Positions 1 to 8,211 of a stretch of 64,000 nt of DNA are shown here, in pieces (the first letter of the stretch is position 1; the number at the start of each line of letters is the position of its first letter). Origin of the DNA: JAFAXD01 sp035472475 (GTDB taxonomy: Bacteria > Pseudomonadota > Alphaproteobacteria > Rhizobiales > Xanthobacteraceae); assembly GCA_035472475.1 (NCBI GenBank), contig DATIPA010000068.1:1-64000 (forward strand), written 5' to 3'. A program made the translations under genes and the position numbers. The notes under the pieces are model-generated. The model had not been told where the DNA came from. It ran no database searches and worked only from the letters and a program-made list of their open reading frames with translations.

Positions 1-928
1 GCCAAAGCTGCAGGTCCGCGTTGGGAAACTCCGCCTTCAGCTTGATGGTGCCGGTCGCCTGGTCGATCTGGTTGTCGACCACTTTCAACGCTCCGCGGTC
101 GATGACGGTCTTGTTGTCGGGTCCGAAAGCGTCGACAGAGAGCTGTCCCTGCGCCATGGCCTTGGTCACCTGTGCGAGCTGCTGCTGCGGCAACGTGAAG
201 ATGATGGCGATCGGGCGCAGTTGCGTGATCACGACGATCGGCGTTGTATTGGCGCCCTGTACGATGTTGCCGGCGTCGACCAGACGAATGCCGGTTCGTC
301 CCGCGATCGGTGCAACAACATTGGTATAGTCCAGATAGGCGCGCTGGTTTTCAATCGCCGCTTGATCGGCTTTTACCTGAGCTTCCAACTGGGCGACGAG
401 CGCCTTTTGGGTATCCGCCTGCTGCTTCGGTCCTGCATTGGTTTCCGCGAGACGCGCGTAGCGCACGAGATCGACGCGGGCGTTGGCGAGCGTCGCTTCG
501 TCCTGCGCCTTCTTGGCAACCGCCTGATCGTATTGGGCCTGGTAGATAACCGGATCAATCTTCGCGAGCACAAAGCCTTGCTCGACGTCCTGGCCCTCCT
601 TGAAGAAGATATTGATCAGCTTGCCGTCAACCTGCGAACTCACCGTCACCGTGTTGAGCGCCTTGGTGGTCCCAACACCGTCGAGATAGACCGGCACATC
701 AGCGGTGAGTGCGGACGTAGCCAGTGTCGGGATTGGCTGATTACCCTGGCGCTGGAAGCGGCCAACCTGAGCCGGACGTTGGGTCGGTGAGTAGAAGAAC
801 ACCGCCGTGACAACTGCCGCAATGACCAGCAACACGGCGCCGATTGCTAGCCTTCGGCGCGACGTAGAGCGCTTCGCCTTCGGCGGCGACTTGGCCGGAA
901 CAACCGTTTCGGGTCGGACCGGAATCAT
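1..928 (-). CDS. RND efflux periplasmic adaptor (membrane fusion protein), 3' end outside window
   Basis: Periplasmic adaptor of an HlyD/AcrA/MdtA-type tripartite pump; it bridges an inner-membrane RND transporter and the outer-membrane channel. About 309 residues are visible. They show a short basic cytoplasmic head, one hydrophobic anchor (about residues 28-44), a first lipoyl/barrel half (VSSQVDGKL, then FFKEGQDVEQG), a coiled-coil hairpin rich in Gln/Ala/Lys, the second lipoyl half (APIAGRTGIRLVDAGNIV) and the start of the beta-barrel (VVITQLRPIAIIF). The ATG at 926-928 overlaps the stop of the upstream outer-membrane gene as ATGA, so the two are translationally coupled. The C-terminus, and presumably the RND pump gene, lie beyond base 1. 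Substrate cannot be read from sequence. Confidence 0.9.
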   Translation of the reverse strand, partial: MIPVRPETVVPAKSPPKAKRSTSRRRLAIGAVLLVIAAVVTAVFFYSPTQRPAQVGRFQRQGNQPIPTLATSALTADVPVYLDGVGTTKALNTVTVSSQVDGKLINIFFKEGQDVEQGFVLAKIDPVIYQAQYDQAVAKKAQDEATLANARVDLVRYARLAETNAGPKQQADTQKALVAQLEAQVKADQAAIENQRAYLDYTNVVAPIAGRTGIRLVDAGNIVQGANTTPIVVITQLRPIAIIFTLPQQQLAQVTKAMAQGQLSVDAFGPDNKTVIDRGALKVVDNQIDQATGTIKLKAEFPNADLQLW

Positions 929-2424
929 ATCGGACCCCCTCCGTTGGGCGGAATGAGCGGCGGCGGGCTGAGCGGCGGCCAGCCACCCCCAAGCGCCTGG
1001 AACAAGCTTACCACCGCGAGCAGGCGGGCCAATCGTATCTGCGACAATAGATCCTCAGCGGTAAACAACGTCTGTTCGATCTGAATCACGGTGGTCAAGT
1101 CGACGGTGCCTTCGCGCAGACGCTGTTCGGACAGAACGAACGCCTGGCGGGCCGTCCGTACCACGTCGCCCTGCAGCCGCTCCCGAATGGTTTCCTGCTG
1201 AAGCGCGATCAGCGCCTGTTCGACATCGCTGAACGCGTTGAGCACGGACCTGCGGTATTGCTGCAGGAACTGCTGTTGCACGCCCTGTTCGAGCTCGAGT
1301 TGACCTAGGCGCTGGAAGCCGTCGAACACCGGCTGCGCCAGGGCGGCGGTCCAGGTCCAATACCAAGCCGCCGGCGTGAACAGCGCAGCCAGTGCGAGAC
1401 TCTGCAGGCCGTTCTGGCCTGTCAGCGAAATTGTTGGAAAGAAAGCCGCGCGCGCCGATTCGACACTGTGATTTGCCGACGCGAGCTGAGCCTCGGCTTG
1501 GCGGATATCCGGTCGCTGATTGAGGATATCCGACGGTAGCCCAGGGGTAACGACCGGAATCCGTACGCCGTACATGTTGCCGCCGTGAATCTTGAAATTC
1601 TCCGGTGCGCGGCCGACCAGCACAGCGAGGGCGACCCGGCTCTGTTGCTCCGTGATCACGAGCGGCGGGATGTTCGCCTTCACCTGATCGGCAAGGCTTT
1701 CCTGCTGGGCGATCTCAAGCTGGGAGGCAGTGCCTTGCGAAAAGCGATCGCGAATGACCTGCAACACGCGGTTCGCCTCCGCCAGGTTCGTGTTCGCGAT
1801 GCGCACCCGATCCTGCGCGCCGAGTACCTGAAAGTAGGCGTTGGCCACAGATACCTCGGTGGTGATCGCGACAACCTCGCGGTTGAAGCGGCTGGCAATG
1901 GCTGATTCCTCGTTTGCCAACACCGTCGCGCGGGTCTGGCCCCAGAAGTCGAGCACGTAGCTCGCACTGAGATTGGCGGTGTGAAGATCGCTGATCAGCG
2001 ACCCTCGACGGGCGGTCGCGGTGGTGGTGCTGGGTGCGATCGAGGCCGGAGATGTGCGGTCGCGCGTGTTGATAAAATTGGCGGTGACGTTCGGGAGCAG
2101 GGGGGCGCCTGCAACGCGCACCTGGGCATCCGCCTGAACGATCTGCGCGACCGCGACCGCGATATCCAGGTTAGCGGTTTGAGCGAGTTCCATCAGCTTT
2201 GTCAGTTCGGCGGAGCGGAAGTTCCGCCACCAGTCCAGCGCCGGCAGCGAAACATAAGGCTGTCGCGGACCGTACGTGTACTTGTCCGCAGTCTCCAGCT
2301 CGGGGTCGGGATGCTCGGTATCAACGAAACAGCCGGACAGCGGTTGCGCCAGACAGAGACCAACGAGGACCGGCGCCAAGCGGCGGGGCCGAAAGCGTAG
2401 AGCTCGCAATCGTCGCTGACGCAT
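925..2424 (-). CDS. Outer-membrane efflux lipoprotein, NodT/OprM family
   Basis: TolC-like outer-membrane channel of the same pump as the downstream adaptor. From the ATG at 2422-2424 the product is 499 residues. It begins with a basic signal peptide and a lipobox ending LSGC (Cys about residue 32), then two tandem outer-membrane efflux repeats of about 200 residues each. Typical family sequence is visible: DWWRNFRSAEL near the start, and LPSDILNQRPDIRQAEAQL and EQALIALQQET further on. The frame is open to an earlier ATG at 2616, but only the 2424 start puts the lipobox at a normal distance. The order OMF-adaptor, with the pump presumably next, differs from the common adaptor-pump-OMF order. 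Confidence 0.88.
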   Translation of the reverse strand: MRQRRLRALRFRPRRLAPVLVGLCLAQPLSGCFVDTEHPDPELETADKYTYGPRQPYVSLPALDWWRNFRSAELTKLMELAQTANLDIAVAVAQIVQADAQVRVAGAPLLPNVTANFINTRDRTSPASIAPSTTTATARRGSLISDLHTANLSASYVLDFWGQTRATVLANEESAIASRFNREVVAITTEVSVANAYFQVLGAQDRVRIANTNLAEANRVLQVIRDRFSQGTASQLEIAQQESLADQVKANIPPLVITEQQSRVALAVLVGRAPENFKIHGGNMYGVRIPVVTPGLPSDILNQRPDIRQAEAQLASANHSVESARAAFFPTISLTGQNGLQSLALAALFTPAAWYWTWTAALAQPVFDGFQRLGQLELEQGVQQQFLQQYRRSVLNAFSDVEQALIALQQETIRERLQGDVVRTARQAFVLSEQRLREGTVDLTTVIQIEQTLFTAEDLLSQIRLARLLAVVSLFQALGGGWPPLSPPPLIPPNGGGPI

Positions 2425-2775
2425 ACTTGCTTTCGCACGCCGCTGGCGGGTGTTTCCCCGTCCAGATCTCCGTGCGTCCCCCAAACAGGCTACCAGCCCG
2501 ACTTCGGTCGACAAGCGGTACCCCGCGCTGGCCATCGCAGGCCGCGCTGCAGTTCGCAGTAGCGCCGCCTTTCTCATAGCCATGCTTGCCGACCCAGATG
2601 TGCGCCCCACCTCCATGCCGACTATTGGGTAACAATAAGCCGAATGTGGGCTCGGCTATGTGAAAACTCGGTAATGCGGCGGGCGATCAGCGCGCGGTCA
2701 TAAGATACTGATATTTATTAGTTATTTCTGGAAACCTCGCGCCGGTGAGGTCACCGCCGTTAGGTCGGCCGCCCC
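2425..2775. other. Intergenic, no gene supported
   Basis: About 350 bases between the efflux operon and bacterioferritin. The part next to the efflux gene is open in its frame but lacks a signal of its own. Around 2698-2740 there is an AT-rich patch, unusual for this window, that may be part of the efflux promoter or the bfr 3' region. I see no clear hairpin with a T-run and no RNA gene. Confidence 0.4.
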
Positions 2776-3267
2776 TTAATCTTTGTGGTCGTCGTCCAAT
2801 TCGCCGATGTGATGCTGGGCGTAGAGTTCGAGACCGAGCCGGCGCACGAGATCAAGCTGCGTCTCGAGAAAGTCGATATGGTCTTCCTCATCCTTCATTA
2901 GCGCTTCGAACAGGTCGCGCGACACGTAGTCTTTTACTGCGTGACAGTGCGTGGCGGCCTCCTCGTAGAGGGCGCGAGCGCGCAGTTCGGCCGCCAAATC
3001 GCAGTCAAGGATCTCCTTGACGGTCTGCCCAATGTGCAACGGATCGATCACCTGCATGTTGGGGAAACCTTCGAGAAAAATGATCCGCTGCACAATCTTG
3101 TCGGCGTGCTCCATTTCCTCGATCGATTCCTTGCGCCATTGCTTGGCAAGCGCCCGATATCCCCAATTGTCCAGCAGCCGGTAGTGCAGCCAATACTGGT
3201 TGATGGCAGCGAGCTCGTGCCGAAGGCCTTTATTGAGATATTCGATGACGCGTGCGTCGCCTTGCAT
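2776..3267 (-). CDS. bfr: Bacterioferritin (heme-containing iron storage)
   Basis: Forms the 24-subunit iron-storage shell that oxidises Fe2+ and stores ferric mineral in the cytoplasm. The 163-residue product starts MQGDARVIEYLNK, as in the family. All expected ferroxidase ligands are present at canonical numbers: Glu18, Glu51, His54, Glu94, Glu127 and His130. Met52, the heme ligand, is also present. The frame is open upstream to 3363, but that extension does not resemble the family and the ATG at 3267 matches known N-termini. It lies about 200 bases downstream of the bacterioferritin-associated ferredoxin gene on the same strand, a standard pairing for iron release. Confidence 0.96.
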   Translation of the reverse strand: MQGDARVIEYLNKGLRHELAAINQYWLHYRLLDNWGYRALAKQWRKESIEEMEHADKIVQRIIFLEGFPNMQVIDPLHIGQTVKEILDCDLAAELRARALYEEAATHCHAVKDYVSRDLFEALMKDEEDHIDFLETQLDLVRRLGLELYAQHHIGELDDDHKD

Positions 3268-3473
3268 GGTGGGCCCCTGCTGCGCAGCCCGCCGCACCGG
3301 GGATGTCGGCGGACCTGCGCCTGTTGCGCCTGCGAACTCCCCAGCGGAGCCGCCAAGTCGCAAATTAGACTTACTCCAATGTGCAAAATTTAGACGAGCG
3401 CCGCAAATGCAAAATGCGGCTCATCCGGACCTGGGTGGATGCATCGTGGGCTGTCGCGGGGCCGATCCGCGTC
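3268..3473 (-). promoter_or_regulatory. bfd-bfr intergenic region with TGCAAAA heptamers
   Basis: The region contains TGCAAAA (plus-strand reading) at 3382-3388 and 3408-3414; the second copy lies within a CCGCA/TGCGG inverted repeat at 3401-3419. Two further copies lie at 3754-3760 and 3839-3845, the latter overlapping TTTGC-GAT-GCAAA at 3832-3844. So both bfr and bfd have two copies upstream of their starts. A minus-strand direct repeat GTCTAA(A/T)TT is also present at about 3361-3396. A metal-responsive regulator (Irr, RirA or Fur/Mur) is the natural guess, but I cannot match a known box with confidence. Confidence 0.35.
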
Positions 3474-3710
3474 TCAGGCGGTTTTACAACGTCCGCAGCC
3501 GCAAGCGTCGTCGCAGGCGCCCGTAAGCGCCTCGTCCATGATCTTGCGGATCGTGCGGGCGCACCGGCCGCATTGCGCGCTACAGCCGAGACAGCCGTAG
3601 ACCTGTCCGGCCGAGCGCGGCGGCGCCGGCGTTTTGACTGCCGACCGCACGTCGTGGTCGGACAACACGTTGCAGGAGCAGATAATCACGTACGCGTCCC
3701 CGGCTTTCAT
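3474..3710 (-). CDS. bfd: Bacterioferritin-associated ferredoxin (BFD-like [2Fe-2S] protein)
   Basis: Small [2Fe-2S] protein that passes electrons to bacterioferritin to mobilise stored iron. From ATG 3708-3710 it is 78 residues. The Cys-X-Cys pair (C11, C13 in IICSCN) and the CGRC pair (C47, C50) are the canonical cluster ligands of the BFD fold. The helical ARTIRKIMDEA segment follows, as in the family. Unusual features are two further cysteines before the CGRC pair (C40, C43) and a Cys-rich tail with four more (C66, C70, C72, C75), including a second CGRC. A TTG start at 3758 in the same frame would add 16 residues with no family resemblance. Confidence 0.85.
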   Translation of the reverse strand: MKAGDAYVIICSCNVLSDHDVRSAVKTPAPPRSAGQVYGCLGCSAQCGRCARTIRKIMDEALTGACDDACGCGRCKTA

Positions 3711-3871
3711 CCCGAGCTTTGTTGGTATTGATATGGCAAGCCGCGGGCTTTGATGCAAAACAAAAAACCAATGCTGAAATCATTCCAGACTTGTGAATTC
3801 CTCAATGTTTACGACCATTTTCGATACTCACTTTGCGATGCAAAACTACAATTTCTCTAAACTGTACGACG

Positions 3872-4750
3872 TTAACCAGCTTTGCTGAGCTTCTCCGGTG
3901 CCTCGCCGCAAAACGCGATTAGTGCTGCAAGATCGCGCTCGGCTTCAGGCGAGGTCTTGGCGGCGCCGGCCGCCATGTGCGCGTAAAGGCGCGCGATCGC
4001 GGTGAACATGTCGTGGGCGGCCTGGTCTTCGCCGAGGTAAGCGGCGATCTCGTCCATCTCGGCGACCCAGCGGTAGGCTTTGGGAAACATGCGCGGAACC
4101 TGCCGGGTCAGCCAGGCAGCCAACTGCGGCTGGCTCTCAAACAATTCGCGCCGCAGAGCCTCTGCGCAGCCGCCGCCCACCGACCCGAGCATCATGGCGG
4201 TGCCGATCGCGGTGAGCCCCTTGGTGATGCCGGCATACGACATTTTCAGCGCCGAGGCGGCGCCGATCGGTCCGTCCAGGACCCGTACATTGAGCCCGTA
4301 GCGCGCCAGCAAAAGCGCGTCGGATGCGGCTTCGCCCGCCATATAGAGGGTGGGGCTGTAGGATCCGGTCGGAGGGCCGCCGATGATCCCGCCGTCGATG
4401 TATCGGCACGGCGCCTCGGCAAGCACCGTGCTGATCCGCTTGGCCGTGTCGGGCGCCACGGCATTGCAGTCGATGTAGAGCGGCTTGTGCGCCGCCCGCG
4501 CCAGCGCCGGCTTGAGCCGCTGCGCGAGCCCCACGGCTTCCGCGGGCGGAACCACCGAGAGAATGACGGCCGCCTGTTGTGCCAAATCCGCGTCTTCAAC
4601 CGACACCATGCCGGCCTCGCTGGCGCGCTTCGCGCTGGCGGGACCCCGTCCCTTGAGCGAGGTCAGGACCCGCGCCCCCCGCTCGGTCAGACGCTTGCCG
4701 ATCCCAGCTCCCATTTCGCCGGCCGCAATCACTGCGATCACGTCACTCAT
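3872..4750 (-). CDS. NAD(P)-dependent 6-phosphogluconate/3-hydroxyacid dehydrogenase-like protein (DUF1932 type)
   Basis: Rossmann-fold dehydrogenase of the 6PGDH/3-hydroxyisobutyrate class. The N-terminal dinucleotide motif reads VIAAGEMGAGIGKRL, directly after MSDVIA. A nucleotide-domain core (ILSVVPPAEA, YIDCNAVAP, YIDGGIIGGPP) and the all-helical C-terminal domain follow; ALKMSYAGITKG carries the conserved catalytic-type Lys. The start chosen at 4748-4750 has GGAG nine bases upstream. The frame is open to 4942, but that would overlap the divergent TerB-like gene and lacks family sequence. The substrate is unknown. Confidence 0.85.
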   Translation of the reverse strand: MSDVIAVIAAGEMGAGIGKRLTERGARVLTSLKGRGPASAKRASEAGMVSVEDADLAQQAAVILSVVPPAEAVGLAQRLKPALARAAHKPLYIDCNAVAPDTAKRISTVLAEAPCRYIDGGIIGGPPTGSYSPTLYMAGEAASDALLLARYGLNVRVLDGPIGAASALKMSYAGITKGLTAIGTAMMLGSVGGGCAEALRRELFESQPQLAAWLTRQVPRMFPKAYRWVAEMDEIAAYLGEDQAAHDMFTAIARLYAHMAAGAAKTSPEAERDLAALIAFCGEAPEKLSKAG

Positions 4751-4882
4751 CGAATGCTGCTCCATCAGTTGGGCTATTGTCGCCGTGTGGGCGTGGGCTG
4801 TCGAGCGCATCGGACCTCCAAATCGGCGATTGACGCCATCGGCGAGGAATGCAATCGGAACCGGGCACGAGGGACGCGCCCG

Positions 4883-5353
4883 ATGCTCAAAGAGATCAAG
4901 TCCTTCTTTGCCGACCTCACCGGTGGCAAGGAGGTCGCCCACTTCGAAGACAACGATTACCGGCTGGCGGCGGCGGCATTGCTAGTGCATGTCGCCACGC
5001 TGGAAGGGGAGCTGTCAGCGGCGGCCCGTCAGAAATTGCACGCCCTGCTGCAATCGCGTTTTGAGCTTGATGACCCCTTGACCAACGAGCTGATCGACGT
5101 GGCGGTGGCCGCGGACCACGAGGCGATTGATTTCTATCATTTCACCAGTCTGCTCAACCGGGCCCTCAATGAGGAAGGGCGGCAACGCATCGTCGAAATG
5201 ATGTGGGAAATGGTCTACGCCGACGGGAAGGTGAGCGAGTTCGAAGAGAACGTGATGTGGCGGGTCTCCGACCTCCTTGGCGTTTCGGCGCGCGAACGCA
5301 TCGAGCTTCGGCACCAAGTTGCGGACGAGCAGGGCGAGACCGACAAACCGTGA
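4883..5353 (+). CDS. TerB-family (tellurite-resistance-like) protein
   Basis: 156-residue all-helical cytoplasmic protein with the TerB-like repeat pattern: AAALLVHVATLEGELS near residue 30 and MVYADGKVSEFEENVMWRVSDLLGV near residue 110. The acidic 'ADGKxSxxE' stretches are the putative divalent-ion sites of TerB folds. The ATG at 4883 is preceded by a GAGGGA ribosome-binding site. Single TerB-like proteins are common in alphaproteobacteria and do not by themselves confer tellurite resistance; function unknown. The next gene (SDR) starts 10 bases after the stop, so they are probably cotranscribed. Confidence 0.8.
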   Translation: MLKEIKSFFADLTGGKEVAHFEDNDYRLAAAALLVHVATLEGELSAAARQKLHALLQSRFELDDPLTNELIDVAVAADHEAIDFYHFTSLLNRALNEEGRQRIVEMMWEMVYADGKVSEFEENVMWRVSDLLGVSARERIELRHQVADEQGETDKP

Positions 5354-5363
5354 GGCGGATGCC

Positions 5364-6137
5364 GTGGGTCGTCCAGTTGCCATCATAACGGGGGCCTCGG
5401 CGGGCATCGGGACGGCGATGGCGCGGGTTTTCGCCGATCATGGCCACGAATTGGTGCTCATCGCCCGGCGTGAAGGCCGGCTGCAGGAACTCGCGCAGCA
5501 GATCGCCGCACCAAACAGACCGCGGCCGCTCGTGTTGGGTCTCGATCTAACCCAGCCGGGCGCATCAGAGCGCGTCGCCGGGGCGCTGGCGGCGGCGGAT
5601 CTTGAGCCCCAGTACGTGGTCAACAACGCCGGTTTCGGCCTGTGGGGAGCGTCGGCGCAGCTCAGCCGCGACCAGCAACTCGCCATGGTCGACCTCAACG
5701 TGCGGACGTTGGTCGATCTGTCGCTGGCCTTCGTGGACAGTCTGGCGCGCCATCGGGGCGGGATTCTGAATGTGGCTTCGGTCGCGGCCTTCCTGCCCGG
5801 GCCCTACATGTCGGTCTATTACGCCAGCAAGGCCTTTGTGCTGTCGTTCAGCGACGCGCTGCGGGCCGAGTTCGCACAACGCGGCATCCGGGTCACGACG
5901 CTATGTCCCGGTCCGGTACCGACCGAGTTCCAGGAACGCGCCGGCGGCCTTCCCGCGCAAGGGGGCAAATGGCTCACGCGCAGCGCCGAAGACGTCGCGC
6001 TCGCCGGTTATCGAGGCTTGATGACCGGAAAAACGCTCGTTGTGCCGGGCTGGACCAACCAGATCGTGACGTTCCTGCCGCGGATAGTCCCGCGCAACTT
6101 CCTGGCCGACCTGATGGCTCGTATGCAGGCACGCTGA
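5364..6137 (+). CDS. Short-chain dehydrogenase/reductase (SDR)
   Basis: Classical SDR oxidoreductase of 257 residues. Visible motifs in order are the cofactor-binding TGASAGIG near residue 12, NNAGFG near 87, the catalytic Ser in NVASVAAF, and YYASK, which carries the catalytic Tyr and Lys. LCPGPVPTEF follows the active site as usual. I chose the GTG at 5364-5366 because GAGG lies eight bases upstream and the protein then starts just before the Rossmann strand (GRPVAIITG). An ATG at 5277 in frame would overlap the TerB-like gene extensively. Substrate unknown; closest in style to YqjQ/DltE-like reductases. Confidence 0.9.
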   Translation: MGRPVAIITGASAGIGTAMARVFADHGHELVLIARREGRLQELAQQIAAPNRPRPLVLGLDLTQPGASERVAGALAAADLEPQYVVNNAGFGLWGASAQLSRDQQLAMVDLNVRTLVDLSLAFVDSLARHRGGILNVASVAAFLPGPYMSVYYASKAFVLSFSDALRAEFAQRGIRVTTLCPGPVPTEFQERAGGLPAQGGKWLTRSAEDVALAGYRGLMTGKTLVVPGWTNQIVTFLPRIVPRNFLADLMARMQAR

Positions 6138-6223
6138 CGTCGCTCCACGACAAAACTGTTATCCTGTTGCCGATTATGAAACGGTATTTGCTCTAATCGG
6201 CGAAGCGGATACGAGTTTGTCCC

Positions 6224-6964
6224 GTGCATGGATTGATTCGGCCTTCCAATCCCGTCGAGCCGGCGCTGCAACCGGTGCTGGTCGTCTTGCATCAGGAAAT
6301 GTCGACGCCCGGCCGCGTCGGCCACCATCTGCAGGGGCGCGGTTACCGGCTGGACATTCGTCGGCCCGCTTTGGGCGATCCGCTGCCCGCAACGCTCGCT
6401 GATCATGCGGCGATCGTCGTGTTCGGCGGGCCGATGAGCGCCAATGACGAGACCGACTTCATCAGGCGCGAGATTGATTGGCTCTCAGTGCCGTTGCGGG
6501 AGCAAAAGCCGTTTCTCGGCATTTGTCTTGGCGCCCAGATGCTGGCGCGTTACCTCGGGGCCAAGGTCTGCTTCCACCCTGAGGGCATGGTCGAAATCGG
6601 TTACTACCCGCTCCGCGTCACCTCGTTTGGGCGCGAGGTCTGCGAGGAGTGGCCCTCGCACGTCTACCAATGGCACCGGGAGGGATTCGATCTGCCGGCC
6701 GGCGCCAAACTGTTGGCGGAGGGCGACATCTTCGCGGTCCAGGCCTTCCGGTATGGCCCGGCCACCTTCGGGGTCCAGTTTCATGCCGAAGTGACGCACG
6801 CCATGATGTGCCGGTGGACGACGCGCGGGCATACCAGGATGGAATTGCCGGGCGCGCGCCCGCGCGCGGCGCACTACGCCGACCGGCCGGTTTACGACCC
6901 GGCGATACGCCGTTGGCTGGCGGACTTTCTCGATCGCTGGATTGGAGCGGATGCCATCGCCTGA
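6224..6964 (+). CDS. Class I glutamine amidotransferase (GMP synthase-like GATase domain)
   Basis: Stand-alone class I glutaminase domain of 246 residues. The nucleophile is Cys101 in the elbow GICLGAQ, and the His187/Glu189 pair is in FGVQFHAEV, so the triad is complete. The oxyanion strand VVFGGPMS is near residue 66. The domain contains no synthetase partner, as in the YfeJ/GuaA-like family that acts on small glutamyl or amide compounds. The start given is GTG 6224; no good ribosome-binding site is visible and a slightly later start is possible. The downstream M24-like gene begins 22 bases after the stop, on the same strand. Confidence 0.87.
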   Translation: MHGLIRPSNPVEPALQPVLVVLHQEMSTPGRVGHHLQGRGYRLDIRRPALGDPLPATLADHAAIVVFGGPMSANDETDFIRREIDWLSVPLREQKPFLGICLGAQMLARYLGAKVCFHPEGMVEIGYYPLRVTSFGREVCEEWPSHVYQWHREGFDLPAGAKLLAEGDIFAVQAFRYGPATFGVQFHAEVTHAMMCRWTTRGHTRMELPGARPRAAHYADRPVYDPAIRRWLADFLDRWIGADAIA

Positions 6965-6986
6965 AGGCGAAGCGGGACACTAGGCC

Positions 6987-8162
6987 ATGGGCCGCGAGAC
7001 TCTGAGCGACCCCAAAATTGCAGCCGTGTTGGCCGCTCCATATGGGCGGTTTTCCGACGCCGAGTTCGCGCGCCGGCGACGGGCGTTGGGCGAGGTCACG
7101 GAAAAACATGGTTGCGACGCTCTGCTGCTGTGCGGGGAGCAGCGCGTCGGCACCGGCGTGGGTTGGCTCACCGGATGGGCCACGACGACCGAGGCGCTGG
7201 TCCTGTTTGAACCGGGCGAGCGCGACGTACTTTGGGTCGAGCACTACAATCACGTCCCTAACGCTACGCTGATTGCAGGTGACGCGGACGTCCGCTGGGC
7301 CAAGCGTCAGGGTGCACGCTTGCCTGCGGAGGAGGCCACCCGCCGTGGCGTCAAGCGGCTCGGCATCATGGGGATGCTGTCGTGGGTCAAGGCGCGTCAC
7401 CTGTCCGGCCAATTCGATCTCGTCGATCTCAATGGCGAATACGCGCAATTGCGTATGCGCAAGTCGGACGAGGAGATCGAATGGATGCGGATCGGCGCGG
7501 CGTTCAGCGATCTCGGTGTCGAGGCATTGCTGCGCGAGGCCAAACCAGGAATGACCGAGCGCGAACTGGGCGCGCTGGTGGAACGCGATTACCTGCCGCT
7601 CGGCGGCGCCACCGTGATCCACTTCATCGGGATCAACAACATGACCAGTCCCGATGTGTGTGTTCCGCCGCAATATCATTCGTCACGCAAGCTGCGGCCG
7701 GGCGACATGATGTTCGTTGAGATCACCGCCAGCTTCTGGGATTCGCCGGGCCAGGTTCTGCGCACGTTCGCGGTCGGTGCCGAGCCGACCCCGCTGTTTC
7801 GCGAGCTTCACGACGTTGCGGACGCAGCCTTCGATGCGGTCACCCGCATTTTGCGTGCCGGCGTGTCGTGCCAGGAGATCGTCGATGCCACCGGTCTCAT
7901 CGAAGACGCGGGTTTCACGATCTACGATGACATCGTGCACGGTTTTGGCGGCGGCTATTGGCCGCCGGTGCTCGGCACGCGGAGCCGGCCGGCCGGGCCG
8001 GTTCCGGACATGAGACTTGAGGCCAACATGACGGTGGTCGTGCAGCCGAACGTCATCACACGCGACCACAAGGCCGGGGTCCAACTCGGCGAGCTGGTGC
8101 GGATCACCCCCACGGGCTTTGAGCGCCTGCACACCGCGCCGTGGGGCTTTCTGCGGATCTAA
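6987..8162 (+). CDS. M24 (creatinase/aminopeptidase P fold) family protein with degenerate metal site
   Basis: 391 residues with the two-domain architecture of the M24 family: an N-terminal creatinase domain (about 20-160) and a C-terminal pita-bread domain (about 165-391). The recognisable segments are SDEEIEWMRIG, GDMMFVEITASF, VHGFGGGYWPP, MTVVVQPNV and GVQLGELVRIT. Against aminopeptidase P the five metal ligands D, D, H, E, E appear here as Glu245, Gln256, His318, Gln353 and Gly368 (with Glu369 adjacent). Only the His is clearly kept. The protein is therefore likely not a standard dinuclear Mn/Co peptidase; a creatinase-like or non-catalytic role is possible. Confidence 0.85.
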   Translation: MGRETLSDPKIAAVLAAPYGRFSDAEFARRRRALGEVTEKHGCDALLLCGEQRVGTGVGWLTGWATTTEALVLFEPGERDVLWVEHYNHVPNATLIAGDADVRWAKRQGARLPAEEATRRGVKRLGIMGMLSWVKARHLSGQFDLVDLNGEYAQLRMRKSDEEIEWMRIGAAFSDLGVEALLREAKPGMTERELGALVERDYLPLGGATVIHFIGINNMTSPDVCVPPQYHSSRKLRPGDMMFVEITASFWDSPGQVLRTFAVGAEPTPLFRELHDVADAAFDAVTRILRAGVSCQEIVDATGLIEDAGFTIYDDIVHGFGGGYWPPVLGTRSRPAGPVPDMRLEANMTVVVQPNVITRDHKAGVQLGELVRITPTGFERLHTAPWGFLRI

Positions 8163-8211
8163 CGCGTCAGTGCGCACGTAACCCCGGCGCGGCGCCAAGA
8201 TGCGCCAAGGC

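Noticed and set aside
3854..3871. TTTAGAGAAATTG (minus strand) as an Irr ICE box
   Set aside because: Too far from the consensus to call; recorded only as a region with recurrent TGCAAAA.
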